Shown here piece after piece: positions 21,319 to 33,390 of a DNA stretch of 64,000 nucleotides. The notes beneath the pieces are model-generated. The model saw only the letters and a program-made list of their open reading frames with translations. It did no database searches and was not told the origin of the DNA. This DNA is from Ptiloglossa arizonensis (lineage: Eukaryota; Arthropoda; Insecta; Hymenoptera; Colletidae). The number at the start of each line of letters is the position of its first letter. The stretch's first letter is position 1. The DNA is taken from assembly GCF_051014685.1 (NCBI RefSeq), contig NC_135056.1, positions 1,426,001 to 1,490,000 of the forward strand, written 5' to 3'. The position numbers and the translations under genes are program-made.

Positions 21319-22139
21319 GCTCTTTGAACTATTATTTTATACCACCATTATCAACCGAATAATGTTGCGTTCCTGTAAAAAAGATCGAATCGTTCGAATA
21401 AATCAAGTAACTTGAGAAAAATTAAACAATTGGAAATGAGTCAAATGGCTCGAAAGAAGACGTGCAATGTAAATTCCGAACGTTTCCTCAAACCGTTCAA
21501 AGAGTCCTTTATAACTGAGTAAGAGTCGTTCCCGGAACTAAAAAAAATAGTCTTCGTTAAAGAACTAAATATTTTATTATTATACTTTTCAATAAAAGGT
21601 AACAAAAAAGTCCACTATAACTAAATATTAGTTATTAGAAAAAATTCAATACATTAATGCTTTATTTACCGCCAAACGAACAAACGTATTAATTTGGTTT
21701 ATAAATATTGTACTTAAAAAAATATACTTATTAGAACATTTGTTTTTCACTCTGTAATTGAACCCAATAACGATGACCAACTTTGAATTTAAATGCAACA
21801 ATATGTAATGCTTCATTTACCGCAAAACGAACAACCATATTAATTTGGTTTATAAATATTACCGTGTGCTTAAAAATAACGATGACCAACTCTGAATTTA
21901 ATGCTACCGAACACAATTCAGTATGATTCAGAACATGCTTCAGTGTCGTTATTTTTTACTGATTCTATTAGAGCATGTTCTCAACTACATATAATTTACT
22001 CACAGATAATTTTGAATGTTTGAATTTCCAAGTTTTAAATATTTGCCATGTTCTGAGTCGTAGTATGCAACGAATTCAAGTTTGAAATATTTGACACGCA
22101 CCAAAGAAAATTTATCCATTGATATATAGAAAAAAAATG
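21319..22139. other. AT-rich spacer with local duplication
   Basis: No gene seen. A segment with taccgc-aaacgaacaa followed by ttaatttggtttataaata occurs near 21668 and again near 21820. A CAATAACGATGACCAACT-type string occurs near 21763 and 21880, so a ~150-bp local duplication is present. Confidence 0.5.
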
Positions 22140-22625
22140 TTAGCAGAATGTATTGTATCCACTGTTAAACATAGTAGAGGTTCATTTATGGTGTAGAGAT
22201 ATTTCTCCACCATTGGAGTAAAACTTAAAAAAAAATAAAAAATACAATGAGAAAGGAAGACTATAAGCAGATACTTGGGCAACATGCCATGCCATTAGAT
22301 TGTCGTTTAATAAGCAGAAATTTTATTATGCAGCAGGTAACGACCCCAAGCAATCATCTAAATTATGTAAAGGGTTTTCATTACAAAAAGAAACAAAAGG
22401 TTCTGAAAAATATGAAATGGCAATCACAGCCACAAGACTTAAACCCAATTAAGCTTTTATGAGAAGAGCTCAATAGGAATATCCGATTGCCTTAATGCTT
22501 AATATCAGAAGAACATTTTTGGCAACAATTCAAGCATGGAGAAACATAAAATTAGAAACAATAAAAAAACTTATTGTCAGGATGCTTAAATTGCACCAGA
22601 TAGTTATTAAAAGCTGTCAAGTATA
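22140..22625 (+). pseudogene. Tc1-like transposase C-terminal half
   Basis: The plus strand starts with a GGSVMVWG-like block in decayed form (RGSFMV, near 22170), then MRKEDYKQILGQHAMP (22247 on). It continues with RNFIMQQ, where the family has the second catalytic Asp a few residues later, WQSQPQDLNPIKLL (the SPDLNPIE block, catalytic Glu position replaced by Lys), and the C-terminal IKKLIVRMLK. The catalytic Glu loss and frameshifts show a dead copy. No TIR was defined. Confidence 0.75.
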
Positions 22626-23492
22626 GAGTTCGAGAGGCTCGTTTGAATGTGTGGGCACATGTATGCGATTGTGTTTTTGGTGAATCCCCCGCATTTGGTC
22701 GGCTCACGCTCACGTGTCTTTCTGTTTAGAACTAATTATTAGTTCAAGAAACATAAAGGAAAAGTTAATTGAGCCAGAAGCAGCCTTCGTTCACCCAAGG
22801 TGAATCCCAACCTACATTCAACAGAAGCAAAGACAGCTTTTTTTAATGAAAACTCAATTTAAGAAAAATATCTATTTCTTTATAAAAAGTGAAAGATATA
22901 AAATGTGTTACATATAAGGTTTTTTGATGAATAAAATTTTCTCAGTTTTGCGAAATACATACCACTATCCGACTAAAAAAAGTAAATACAATTAATATAA
23001 AGATACAGAAATCTATTGAGATGTATGAAAACAATTGAAATGCTTTAATAATTATTAAATATGATAATTTCTAAAAAAATTAATATAAATAAAAACTATA
23101 TAGGGATTGATTTAGTACCGGTTTATACTTAATACTGGTTTTTAATAATAAATACAAAAATAAATAGTTACAGTTGAAGAATCTGAAAAATTAAAGGTGT
23201 ATTAAACAAGACTTGTTTCTTCGTTTCTCTTCTTTTTATTCATTCCTCTACATATTTAAATACTAATGAAAGGGAGAAAATTGAAATTAAATGTAGAAAA
23301 TTACATCGAATTAACGCTTGTTTCTTTTCTTTTGACTGTGATTTATTAGAAACAATTATTTGCTTTGAATTTCTGATTGAGTCAAAGATCTTTCCTTATA
23401 TTCAATATTTGAATATTAGTGTAATCTGTTTTTACTATTTTATTGTCTGCTATCGAATATAATGTTAACGACATTTTGCACAATGAATTTTA
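22626..23492. other. AT-rich spacer, no recognised gene
   Basis: Nothing recognisable. It lies 3' of SNRNP200 and ends at the mariner derivative. Confidence 0.4.
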
Positions 23493-23494
23493 TT
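23489..23494 (-). promoter_or_regulatory. Possible polyadenylation signal for SNRNP200 at a mariner edge
   Basis: The minus strand reads AATAAA exactly across the junction of host DNA, the TA target site and the mariner terminus, about 540 bases past the SNRNP200 stop. No AATAAA is visible between the stop and the mariner. Use of this signal is inference. Confidence 0.3.
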
Positions 23495-23903
23495 AGGTGT
23501 AAGGGAAAGTTCTGTCGTTTTTTTATATCTTCTTCCTGAAAGAAGGTGAAACCGTTAATGCTCTTCAACAAACTGTTGAAGCGTCCATCTTTGACAAACG
23601 GAAACGTCATCTTTCATTATAACAACGCTAGACCACATGTGGCAAGAAAGTGCATTTAAAAAGTATCAGAGATTGATTGAGAAATGTTGCCTCGTCCCCT
23701 ATATTTACCGGATATTGTACCGGTATTGTAAGCTTTGACGGTGTCAAAATGGCAGTGGAAACATTTTTCGCATCAAAAAGCGAGGACTTTTTCTTTAGGA
23801 GAATGGATAAGCTACCAAAACAATGGTAAACAGTCATAGCTAACGGGAGAAATTACATTTTAGAATAAATTGTAACAAATAATTAAAAATAATTATTTTT
23901 GTT

Positions 23904-23937
<34 letters not shown>

Positions 23938-23958
23938 AGAACTTTCTCTTACACCTAA
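23493..23958 (+). mobile_element. 466-bp internally deleted mariner with TIRs and TA duplication
   Basis: TIRs TTAGGTGTAAGGGAAAGTTC (left, from 23493) and its near-perfect complement at 23936-23958 are flanked by TA (23491-23492 and 23959-23960). Inside, plus-strand frames give HYNNARPH (family HQDNARPH, catalytic Asp lost), LPRPLYLPDI, and AVETFFASKSEDFF, ending with MDKLPKQW and ANGRNYILE, the normal mariner C-terminus. Only the C-terminal third of the transposase remains. A 25-base A run lies just inside the right TIR. Confidence 0.85.
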
Positions 23959-24030
23959 TAATACTACAATAAGAATGTGGTTTCAATTAATGAATGTGAA
24001 TTGTGTAACAGTTTATAAAAATTACTTTCT

Positions 24031-27000
24031 TTAGTCTGACTCTGATCCTGAACTAGCATCTGACTCGTATTCTCCTACATTTATGCTAAATTTGTATTCT
24101 TGATCACATCCCAAGTATGCATCGCTCATAAAATACAAAGTATAAGAATGTTGCCCAGGAGCAGGTGCTACAAAATCAAGTTTGACCTTTGCCTTCTGTT
24201 GTAGTGTTAATCTCTTAATAGACAGTAAAGAATTTGTCTTTGGATCACCAATAACAACCCACCAACCTTCTTCGCGTTTCTGTGGGAAGAAGGGTGCTAC
24301 AACTGGTCCCATAACTTCATCTTCTCTTTCAAGCTGAACAATAACATTGACAGTGCCACCACTACGCAACTTATCTTTATCTTGAACTTCGTAAGACATT
24401 TCTATGTTGGGATAACGATTACAGAATTTAGCAACATCCGCCATTTGTGGTTCGGATAATTGTAAAAGACGATTCCTATCATCGTCTTCTAGTTCCATTA
24501 CATCAAATACGGTTTCTACTCCTTTGTCTGTACAACGTTTAATAGTTTCAGAAGTAAAATGTGGCAATTGTTTTAAATAAGAATCTTTAGACCACATTGC
24601 CTGAGTGACCATTTGTGCTAATTCCATAGCAGCAACTGCAGGTGCCAGCCAACCAGATGAACTAAGAACATCAACGCAAGCTTGTATTAATCTTACAGCT
24701 TTACTTAATACTAATTCTGTATCTTTTTGAAGTTCTGGACCAAGTTGTATTCTGGATAAATGTGCTTGCAACAAAAGCTGTGCTTTTACATGAGGATCGG
24801 CCATTCTTGTAGCTTGTGGAGCATGTGGAAGTCGTGCTGCTAAACTTCTCAATAAATTTTCTTCCCGCTGTCGAACTGGAACAGTTTCATATTCAGCAGC
24901 TGCTGAAATAATCTCTAATAAACCTCTGATTTTCGTTTTGTTATTCAAAGAAAGACTAAATAATTCAATCGTTGCATAATTGATATAATAATAAGCGGCA
25001 ATCATTCCAAGATTTAAAGGTAAAGTGTCCATTTCATCTTCCACAGCAACACATTTTGCTTGTTCTAAATCACTCAAAGTACTTTCAACCAATTCGGATA
25101 AATGATCTGATAGATGCCTATGTGTAACACCTTGCAATCCATAATAATTTGGATTTTGTGTGAGACGCCTATACAAGAAAGTCCATGTAAGATAATCGAC
25201 AGCATCTTGTTTATTCTCTATTGTTTTTGTCACAATCTCGGCATTAAAATGATCGTGCAATCTGTGATCTAAATGACTTTCCACAGGTAAAGGTTCGTTC
25301 AAAAATTTCTTAAAAAAGTCTTTTTTCGAGCTCTGACAGAGAAGAATACATTTAGCATCATCATCCTCTAACGGGCGGTTTGCTCGTGCTACCATTTGTA
25401 GAACATCCGTAATAGGATAATCCTCATAGGCATGAGTTTTGCCATTGTAACACTGAGTGTCCATAACAACTACAAGGTGGGAACTAATAGATAAATCCCA
25501 ACAAAGATCTCTTGTAACAACTGCTATCTGAATAGCGCCGCTGTCAAACAGCTGTTCAACGAGGCGCCGATCATCCGCAGATAATCCTTCGTGAAGATAA
25601 GCAGCTCCTTGTGAAAGTGTTTCCTTCAAAGTTTTATCAGACATTCTATCAAGAAACGGTTTAATATCAACTTCTTCTGCATGAAAGAATCGGGAAGGTT
25701 GTCCCTCGGCTGCGGTGAATGTTAATAAATCGATAGCTGTTAACCTAGCTTGACGACGGGTAGGTACGAAAACAATAACTGGTTTGTGAGAAGCATATCG
25801 AAGTATTGCATTGTATACTGGTTTTGCCATAGCAGCCAGTCTAGATGCATTATGAGTAATATTTATTCCTTGTACATGCAGTTCTAGAGGTACAGGTCTA
25901 ACAGATGGATGAAAGTTAAAAGTTGCAGCGGCAGGTGCACCTAACCATTGAGCTGCATCCTTTGCGTCTGCAAGTGAAGCTGATAATGCTATAATTCTGG
26001 TCGGTTTATCTAATTGAGAAGAAATGTAGCGTGCTCTTGAACATGCCACTTCTAATACAGGTCCTTCTTCGCCACCGATTAATTGAAGCTCGTCTACAAT
26101 AAAAAGTTGAATATTCTGCACATTTTTTCTTTGTTTCCATCTTCGTGATAATACGTCCCACTTATCTGCAGTCGTAATTATAATTTGTCCTTTCGCAAGT
26201 AATTTAAGATCCGTTCCTGTTTCACCAGTTAACAGAACCACCTTTCTGCCTAACTGTTGATTAAATTTTGTCGACCAATCAGTGTAAACTAATTCTGCTA
26301 AAGCTTCTTTACTGACCATATATACACATCTACCTTCTGAATTCTGACTGAGTAAACGTAATACCGCGAACTCAGCAATAGTAGTTTTCCCCGAACCTGT
26401 AGGTGCCCCAACAAAAACGTTGTCATCCGAATTATAAACGGCATTAAACACCTGTGTCTGAATTGGATTAAACTGTGGAAATTTATCCGTATAGATATTT
26501 TCAAATTTTGAATTACGTAAAGCGGTAACTGGAAGCGGTTGCAAATCAAGTAGTTCAGTTGGCGGTAAATTCTTTTCTGGTAAAATTAAATGACGAAAGC
26601 TAACTGGTAATTGGGTTTCTGCTCCAATCCACCTGTCTGATACAACGCGTAAAAAATATTGTGGCGGTAGGGGTTCAAACACAGGTACGAAAAATTTAAT
26701 CAAATGTTCATCTGCTGCGTATTTAGCTTTTAATAAGAAATACTCATGATGAAGTATTACTTCGGAATCTACGTCTTCAACTAAAATCCAGAATGCTTCG
26801 GAAGCACCGTGTACTTTCTCATCCCATTGAAAGTCAGGTGTAATGGTTAATTCTACTCTTAAAGTAGAACGTGTAATTGGTTGAATATGTGTTGATAATT
26901 CCAATTTCGGAAATTGATGTATGTATTTATGAATAGCTTTACCCAGTTTGGGCACTCGAATCAATTCTCCAATTTCATTCGGACCGAGATCGTACAATCT

Positions 27001-29131
27001 TTCCCATGGGAAATTCTTCTTTTCTATCTTCTTCACAATTTCTTCTGGCATTTTTCTGAATTGTCTAAGAGGTGACATTGATTGCCACATTCTACGATCT
27101 ATCATTTTACACAAAGACAAACATTTATCAGCTAACTGTGCCCAACCACGGAACAATACAATTTCAAAAATTGCTCTCATCAATCGCGATGCAGATTGAG
27201 TAACAAATACCATATCAGACATAAGAGCGAATCCTTCAAGTTTTAATTGCGAAATGTATGCTTGTAAAAGTACATTAACTTTCGCACTTGGTTCTTCGAT
27301 ACTTTCTTTCACTGGAATGGGTACTCTCTCCATTAACTTCTGCAATTCTAATTTCTCTTCCTCTCTAACATTTATATGTTTAAATTCACTAGATAATGAA
27401 AATACTCGGAACAATTCGATTTCACTTAGAGTACGTTTTAGTAACTGATTATATATAGCCATCGTGTCATGAGTACAATAATAATGTGATGCTATTCGAC
27501 CTAATTCAGTAGCTTGAAAATTTCCGGACTTTCGATCATATTTGATCAAACCACTGCGATCTAATCCCACTGCAGCAGAATGAATAAGATCTGCTCTATG
27601 TAATTCCAGTAATTGATCATCTTTCAATTTGTCATGATTTATACCATATAAATTGGAACAGCGAAGCATTCTAATGTACAAGTAAGTATATCCTAACCAA
27701 GTAACAGCATCTCTAATATTTTGTATAGTGCCCAAAACAATTTCCGCATTTAACATATCTGACATTTTACTAATTAATTGCGATTCAATGGGTAATTGCT
27801 GATTTAAAAGAGACAAATAATATTGCAATTCACTATGATTTGTGATAAGAATGCCTTCACCTTTTGTATCATATTGCGGACGACCAGCTCTACCTAACAT
27901 TTGCAGTACATCTAAAGCACCTAGTTCAATCCATCTACCTTTTTCCGGATTATACACCTGAGTTCCTTTGATAATAACTGTATGTGCAGGTAAGTTAACA
28001 CCCCAAGCTAAAGTTGCCGTGGACACTAAAACTTGTATGTGTCTATCCGCAAAAAGATCCTCGACCAATGTTCGATCTACTCTTGTCATACCAGCATGGT
28101 GAATAGCAAACCCATAAGGTAACAAATCTTTAAGTTCTTGATTTTTAACTTGTTCAGCTTCTGTTCTTAGAACTTCCATGGATGCAGATCCCTCTCTAAG
28201 GAATTGTCCTAATGTGTCTTTTTCTAAACACATATCCCTAATAGCACGCGCTGTTTTTCCTGTTTCTTTTCGTGAATGTACAAAAATAAGAACTTGATTT
28301 CTACCCGCGTGTTCCATTGTTTTTTCGTAGACAATTTCATTCATCACTTGAAAACGTTTCAATGCTTTTTTCTCTGTGATACCTATATACTGTTGTTCTA
28401 AAGCAACAGGCCTGAAACTATTATCAAAGTAAAATAAGCCGGTTTCTGGTTTAATACGTAAAAATGCCGCAACATCTTGATAATTTGGTAACGTTGCCGA
28501 AAGACCAATCAACCTCACATCTTCCTGTGTGGTTTCAATATTTCTAATTGTTCTAGCAACCAAAGCTTCTAAAACAGGGCCTCTCTCGTCATGCAGCAAA
28601 TGAATTTCATCAATAATAATCAATCTAACTAACGAGGTGAAGGTCTTTTCGCCTCCTTTCCGTGTTATAATGTCCCACTTCTCGGGAGTGCATACTATGA
28701 CTTGTGTTGCAGCTATCTGTTCCCTTGTCAATTGATGATCACCAGTTAATTCCGATACAGTTAAGTTGTACGTAGACAATCTTTTACCGAAATTTCCGAC
28801 CATTTCTTGCACCAATGAACGCATCGGTGCAACATAAATTATTTTGAACTCATCAGTGTTAATTGTGCCATCAGAATTTATATGTTTCCCAATTTCACGC
28901 ATCATACATAGAAGTGCAACGTTAGTTTTACCCGCACCAGTTGGTGCACAAAGTAATAAATTTTCATCACTTTCTAAAGCGGTTTGATACAGCCGACTCT
29001 GAATACGATTCAGAGTTTTAAAACCTTCAAAAGCTGGTTGCACATATTTTGGTAATTGATCAATGGGGTGAAGTTTCTCATTCTCTGTAAATGGTTTCGG
29101 TTTCAACGCAGGAACGTGAACTTCTTCGTAA
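24031..29131 (-). CDS. SNRNP200: U5 snRNP helicase SNRNP200/Brr2, terminal coding exon
   Basis: This exon encodes about 1,700 residues of Brr2, the Ski2-like RNA helicase that unwinds U4/U6 snRNA during spliceosome activation in the nucleus. Two helicase cassettes are visible. The N-terminal one has Walker A APTGAGKT (~28926-28949), DEIH (~28606), LSATLPN and QMLGRAGRP (~27880-27905), and is followed by a Sec63 unit. The C-terminal one has APTGSGKT (~26388-26411), then DELQ, LSASLAD and QMVARANRP (~25370-25400) in place of canonical motifs, with a second Sec63 unit and an acidic Ser/Asp tail. The weakly conserved second cassette is normal for Brr2. The exon starts at 29131 (acceptor TTTTTAG), reading [15 protein letters not shown] Met call at 29106 would be wrong, since that codon is TTG. 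Stop TAA is at 24033-24031. Orthology to SNRNP200 rather than ASCC3 is clear. Confidence 0.97.
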
Positions 29132-29222
29132 CTAAAAACAATATTTAAAAAATTAAAAAACTAGATTGTCAACATTTTTTTTTACTTATAAATTAAAGAG
29201 TTAAAACAGTTTTAATATCTAC
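29132..29222 (-). other. SNRNP200: 91-bp intron of SNRNP200
   Basis: Donor GG|GTAGAT and acceptor TTTTTAG|T. Splicing restores the Gly codon GG-T between RKQRK and YEEVHVPAL, matching the continuous [17 protein letters not shown] of other Brr2 proteins. Confidence 0.93.
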
Positions 29223-29550
29223 CCTTTTCGCTGCTTTCTAAAACTTCCATCAGGTAATTGACAACGTTTATTTGCCATAAAGTGACTGCCTTGTGCAAAT
29301 ATAAGGTCTTCTAAATCTATTAAATTCCTTGTACCCTGAACTTGACCACCAGGGCCCCCCGTGTCTTCATTTTCCTCTCTTCTTTTACGTTGCGCTCTTG
29401 CTTCCATCGTTTCATCAGTATCATCATCACCTTTACCAGTGTCCAACTGACGCAGAATTTTTGCTAATACAGGATCATCGTTCATCTTACTTCGAATTTT
29501 TTGTCGTTCTGATTCAGACTGTGAAGATGCCAACATAGTGCAATAAGCAA
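29223..29550 (-). CDS. SNRNP200: SNRNP200/Brr2 internal coding exon
   Basis: 328 bp, beginning after acceptor TTACAG at 29551-29552 with two bases of a split codon, then [18 protein letters not shown]. It ends [17 protein letters not shown] at the donor. It covers the linker before the first helicase cassette, including a charged disordered part ([19 protein letters not shown]) and the conserved [19 protein letters not shown] block. The ATG at 29536 is internal; homology continues upstream of it (YCT-L-LASSQSE). Exons for about the first 330-370 residues were not found to the right. Confidence 0.95.
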
Positions 29551-29888
29551 CTGTAATTAATAAAGATAATTCATTGTATTAAATATTTAATTACTATTAA
29601 CCCATTAAGGAGGAAAACTCGAATAAAATGTTAAAAGAAAAATTATTTTCAGCAATACTTTTATAATGTAAAACCTTATAAGCTTTATAAGAAAATAAAA
29701 TATGAATATTGATCAGAAACCACAAATTGGCGTCAAACTTAAGTTTACAAAATTATTGATTTTTCTAAAATGAAGAGTTTAAATCTTCATTTATTTATTT
29801 TATCTTAAAACTGCATTTCTCAAATTAACGTACGGCATAATTCGAAAAATAATAAATTAATTGAGTTGATCCAAAGCAAATATATACA
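29551..29888 (-). other. Intron sequence of SNRNP200
   Basis: AT-rich DNA upstream of the 29550 exon on the coding strand. It ends with the polypyrimidine-poor acceptor TTAATTACAG. No exon is visible. Confidence 0.5.
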
Positions 29889-30450
29889 GTGAGTCACAAA
29901 ATTATTTGCTCAGTTAATAATAGGGCAATGGAGGGTTTTTAAAACTTTTCTATTTGAATATACATAATTTACAGTTCAACGTAACAACATTGTAAAAAGA
30001 GAACGGTGAAAAGTTTTAATCTATAATTGCTCTTTTGCGTCACAAAATTGCGTAAATTATTCGCTCACACTACGAAGTAAGCAAACCAAAAACGCAATTT
30101 ATACTACGATGAGCATTTGTTTCTAATTGTAATTGGAACTAGTCAGTATAACGTAGATAAGTATTCAGCGAGCATTAATTTTCCTTTATTGCATAATTTT
30201 CATTCTCATATAAACAATTGACTAACATGGATAGAAATAGTAAAGAAACAAGTCCAGAAGTTGGCAAAAATTATTTTTTATTAGAAAAATGGGAAACTTA
30301 TTAGAGAAATTATAAAAATTGTTTATAGAAATTATTCTACACTCTAAAACGATATGAAGAAGGACGAGTGGAAAATAAAACAGGCTGTGGCAGAAGAATG
30401 TTATTAAATATCTTAGAACCGCGTTATGTAAGGGAAGTTAAAGAAGATCT
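29889..30450 (+). pseudogene. Tc1-like element, 5' part with transposase N-terminus
   Basis: The element appears to start CAGTGAGTCACAAAATTATT (29889 on). A related string recurs as a direct repeat near 30040-30070, as in Tc1-type ends. From 30228 the frame reads MDRNSKETSPEV, and after a shift KIIFY-like and KMGKLIREIIKIVYRN, then LKRYEEGRVENKTG and RYVREVKEDL. This is the bipartite HTH DNA-binding domain of a Tc1 transposase. Frameshifts are present. Confidence 0.75.
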
Positions 30451-30599
30451 AAATAGTTGATATTCAAAGCATACTAGGGAATAATGGATACCAACAGTCG
30501 CGTAGCGTGAAAAAGGCCTTACATAAACAAAATTAACCGAAAAGGAAGAGTAACAAATATATTTCAAAGAGCCTTCTGAATTTTGGCAGCATGTTATAT

Positions 30600-31554
30600 T
30601 TTGCGATGAAAGCAAAACTATTTGGAAGCTCTGACGATTATCAAAAAGTTTGGTGAAAACCGAACACAGAGTTGGATTCTAAAAACATTTGTAGTACTAT
30701 TAATAACACTTTGTGTTATGGTTCGGGGCTGTATTAGTTACCAAGATAAAGCTTCAAATGCCACTATAGCTGCAAAATTATTAAAGGAAGAGACAAATAT
30801 AGAGATAAGCATATGGGGAGCACGAAGGACCCTTACAGAAGCTGATTTAGATTCGTTAAGAGAAAAAGGAAGCCAAAATTGTCGACGAAAAATAATAAAC
30901 TTTGTTTCGAATTTGCCAAAAAATATCAAAATTCGATAATTGTTAAATAGGAACGGCTTATTTGATCAGACAAGACAAAATTAACAGAATTTGTTCAGGT
31001 GACCTGTCTTGGAGCTGAATTCGTAAAAATATGATCCTTAAAAATCACGGCATGTAAAGCTAACTGTAAAATACGGAGGCGGATTTATAATGTTTTGAGG
31101 ATGTCTAACAGCATATGGTGTACACTCAGTGCACCGAATTAATGGCATCGTGCACATATACAAGGATATTTATCACGATTATATGATTATAACAATATCT
31201 TGCATGCTGTCGAAAATATGCCTTTCAAAGAAGAGAACTAAGCACATTGCTAAAAGTATGAAAAATTTATTCGGTGCTAAAATACTTCGTTTTGGATTAG
31301 CCTGCACCATAGATAATTATGGGATTTACTAAAAGAAATTAATGGGGCATTCATATAAATCCCAACCAGCGTAACTAAATTTCATTACTTAAATCGCTGA
31401 GTGGGAGGGAGGAATGGAAGAAAATAGTACGGTGGACACTGCCCTCCCCCTTCACGCATCGTAGGTTGAGGCCATCAGAAACGCAAAATTAATAGGAAGT
31501 GTGCCAAAACAAATTAATGCAGTTTTGCAAACAAAAGGATTGCGAACGAAATAT

Positions 31555-31560
<6 letters not shown>
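30600..31560 (+). pseudogene. Tc1-like transposase, second copy fused to the first
   Basis: A short catalytic piece (DESKTIW, then QKVWRKPNTELDSKNI near 30607-30690) is followed by NATIAAKLLKEETNIEISIW and RRTLTEADLDS (30754-30850), which belong to the second HTH. Then come WSDETKI-like residues near 30965, WIRKNMILKNH, a GGGSLMFWGC-like block near 31075, and RINGIVH. The end is SVPKQINAVLQTKGLRTKY at about 31500-31555. Since HTH sequence follows catalytic sequence, at least two Tc1 copies are joined. Confidence 0.7.
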
Positions 31561-31585
<25 letters not shown>

Positions 31586-31586
31586 A
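31556..31586. repeat. (AAAT)n microsatellite
   Basis: About seven AAAT units directly after the Tc1 stop codon. Confidence 0.9.
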
Positions 31587-31693
31587 ACATATTAAATATT
31601 ACCAAGTATTAAATGTGATACAAAACCGATTCAATATATTTTTTCTTTAATTGTCAAACAAGAAAAGATTAACTACTAAAAACTTTCTTATGT

Positions 31694-32949
31694 GTTAAAA
31701 ATAACTATGTTTATTTTTTAATATTCTCTTATTATTTTTAACAATAAATAATGATTTGTACAAAACTTGTAGTTATTGGTTCAGTATATTTAGTTGATCC
31801 GTAAATTCGTGCGGTTTTTATTTTATTTCAAATTTATTGCATAACAATCAGCAAAATTCGATCTCCATCTTCAAAAAAAGATATTGTGCATTTGGTAGGA
31901 TGCGGTAGAACTTACTCACTACGTCCGAATTGGCAACATATCCTGCTACAGCATAACACAAGACTTCGTGCCGCAAATTGAACGAAAACTGTTCTTTAAA
32001 ACCTTGGACGATAAATTATTTAGCATTCATCTTACTCACTGTATCTGACTTCCACGGACTGTTACCTTTTGCGCACTCGCCAAATTGGTTTAAACGAAGT
32101 TTAATGTCACAACGATGTGAAACTGTGAAGATGGTTAGATGATTTGGCTTGCATCAAAACTCGTGAAATTCTTCAAGCGAAAAATGCAGAAGCTACCAAA
32201 ACGTTGGAGAGACATTGTAAATAATGGTGAAGAATTATATATTATAGTTTAATTCGTAAGGAATATTTAAAAAAAAATACAATCTTTCCATTTCGACAAA
32301 ACCATTCGAACTTATGAACCAACCTAATATATACGGCAAAAAGGAGAATATTGAAGAACACCGTTAGGAAGTGCAAAAATATGTATGCAATAATGGGAGA
32401 AAAATTGAGAAAATTGATGTACGGTTTAGGAGTACATACAGGACAAGAGGGGGAAACAACGGAGAGATACTTCAGGAAAAAATTGATATAAAAGCATATG
32501 AATATGCTAGAAAATACCAAAAAGGAATTGCCACGAAAAGAAAGTAAGAAGGGAAATATCGTGCAAAAGATTTAAAATGTCGATTTTTCATACAACCGTC
32601 CCGTACGCCGGGTAAAAGTTGTAACGTTACAACTGACCCCGACTGCTAGTGTTACAATCGGCCCCCAACCGCACTTTAGAACTTTAATTAAATATTTTTA
32701 TCAACAATATGTTTATGAATGCTAAGCGACGATCGGAATTACTTTAAGAAATATCAAATTGTAGTTTTAAAACAAGAAAGAAGAAGATATTTCTTCTTAT
32801 AATGCAATAAATTTGAAATGAAATAAAAACCGCGCGAATTTATGGATCAATTGAATATACTGAACCAATAACTACAAGTTTTGTACAAATCATTATTTAT
32901 TGCTAAAAATATAAGAGAATATTAAAAAATAAACATAGTTATTTTTAAC
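31694..32949. mobile_element. 1.26-kb element with 149-bp inverted arms
   Basis: Left arm 31694-31842 starts GTTAAAAATAACTATGTT. Its inverted partner at 32802-32949 carries the same order of blocks (TTTGTACAAAACTTGTAGTT, CGGTTTTTATTT, AATTTATTGCAT) with only a few differences. High identity over ~149 bp implies recent origin or gene conversion. A mariner C-terminus lies inside (32090-32235). Target-site duplication was not resolved. It is either a long-TIR mariner derivative or a fold-back element. Confidence 0.75.
32090..32235 (+). pseudogene. Mariner transposase C-terminal fragment
   Basis: Plus frames give EFFKRKMQKLPKRWRDIVNN followed by GEELYIIV and a stop. The FY..GI.KLP.RW..I..N pattern is the normal mariner end. 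It lies between the 149-bp inverted arms. Confidence 0.7.
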
Positions 32950-33390
32950 GCAAACGCTAAAAGAGCGTTTATGTTACAATTTTAAAATAGCAGGGAAAGT
33001 TAACTTTTGGGTACCGCAGAGCTATTTTCTTCATTATACAGATGTCTATTTTGCATTTACATAAATATGATAGATGAGCGTGTTCCAAATGTCATTTTAC
33101 ACTATATATCTGAAAACTTGTATTAATATTTATTACATATTTCGAGATATTTACGGTGTTACTACCGCTCCGGTGTTACAACCGACTTCGCTCTCCTCTA
33201 CATACATAGTTGTATTATAGTAACGAGTAGATCTTGTTGTTAAAAGTGTCACTCTTGTATTTTTTGGAGAAATAAGAGAGGTACTTCAATTTATTCTGAA
33301 TACTATGAAACTCGTGAAAAAAAACATTTGCCATAAATCATTCTGGATTCACAGAAAGATAGAAGAAGAATCCATGGAACAAATATATCT
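32950..33390. other. Spacer, probably decayed 5' part of the Mutator-domain transposon
   Basis: No ORF of note. Strings such as gtgttac/gtaac recur around 32615-32660 and 33160-33185. The next recognisable unit starts at 33391. Confidence 0.35.

Noticed and set aside
24031..29106. Met start at 29106 for the helicase
   Set aside because: The codon is TTG. Homology continues upstream (YEEVHVPAL) and across a spliced intron into 29223-29550.
29219..29536. ATG at 29536 as the true protein start
   Set aside because: The conserved YCT residues lie before it and an acceptor AG precedes them, so this is an internal exon.
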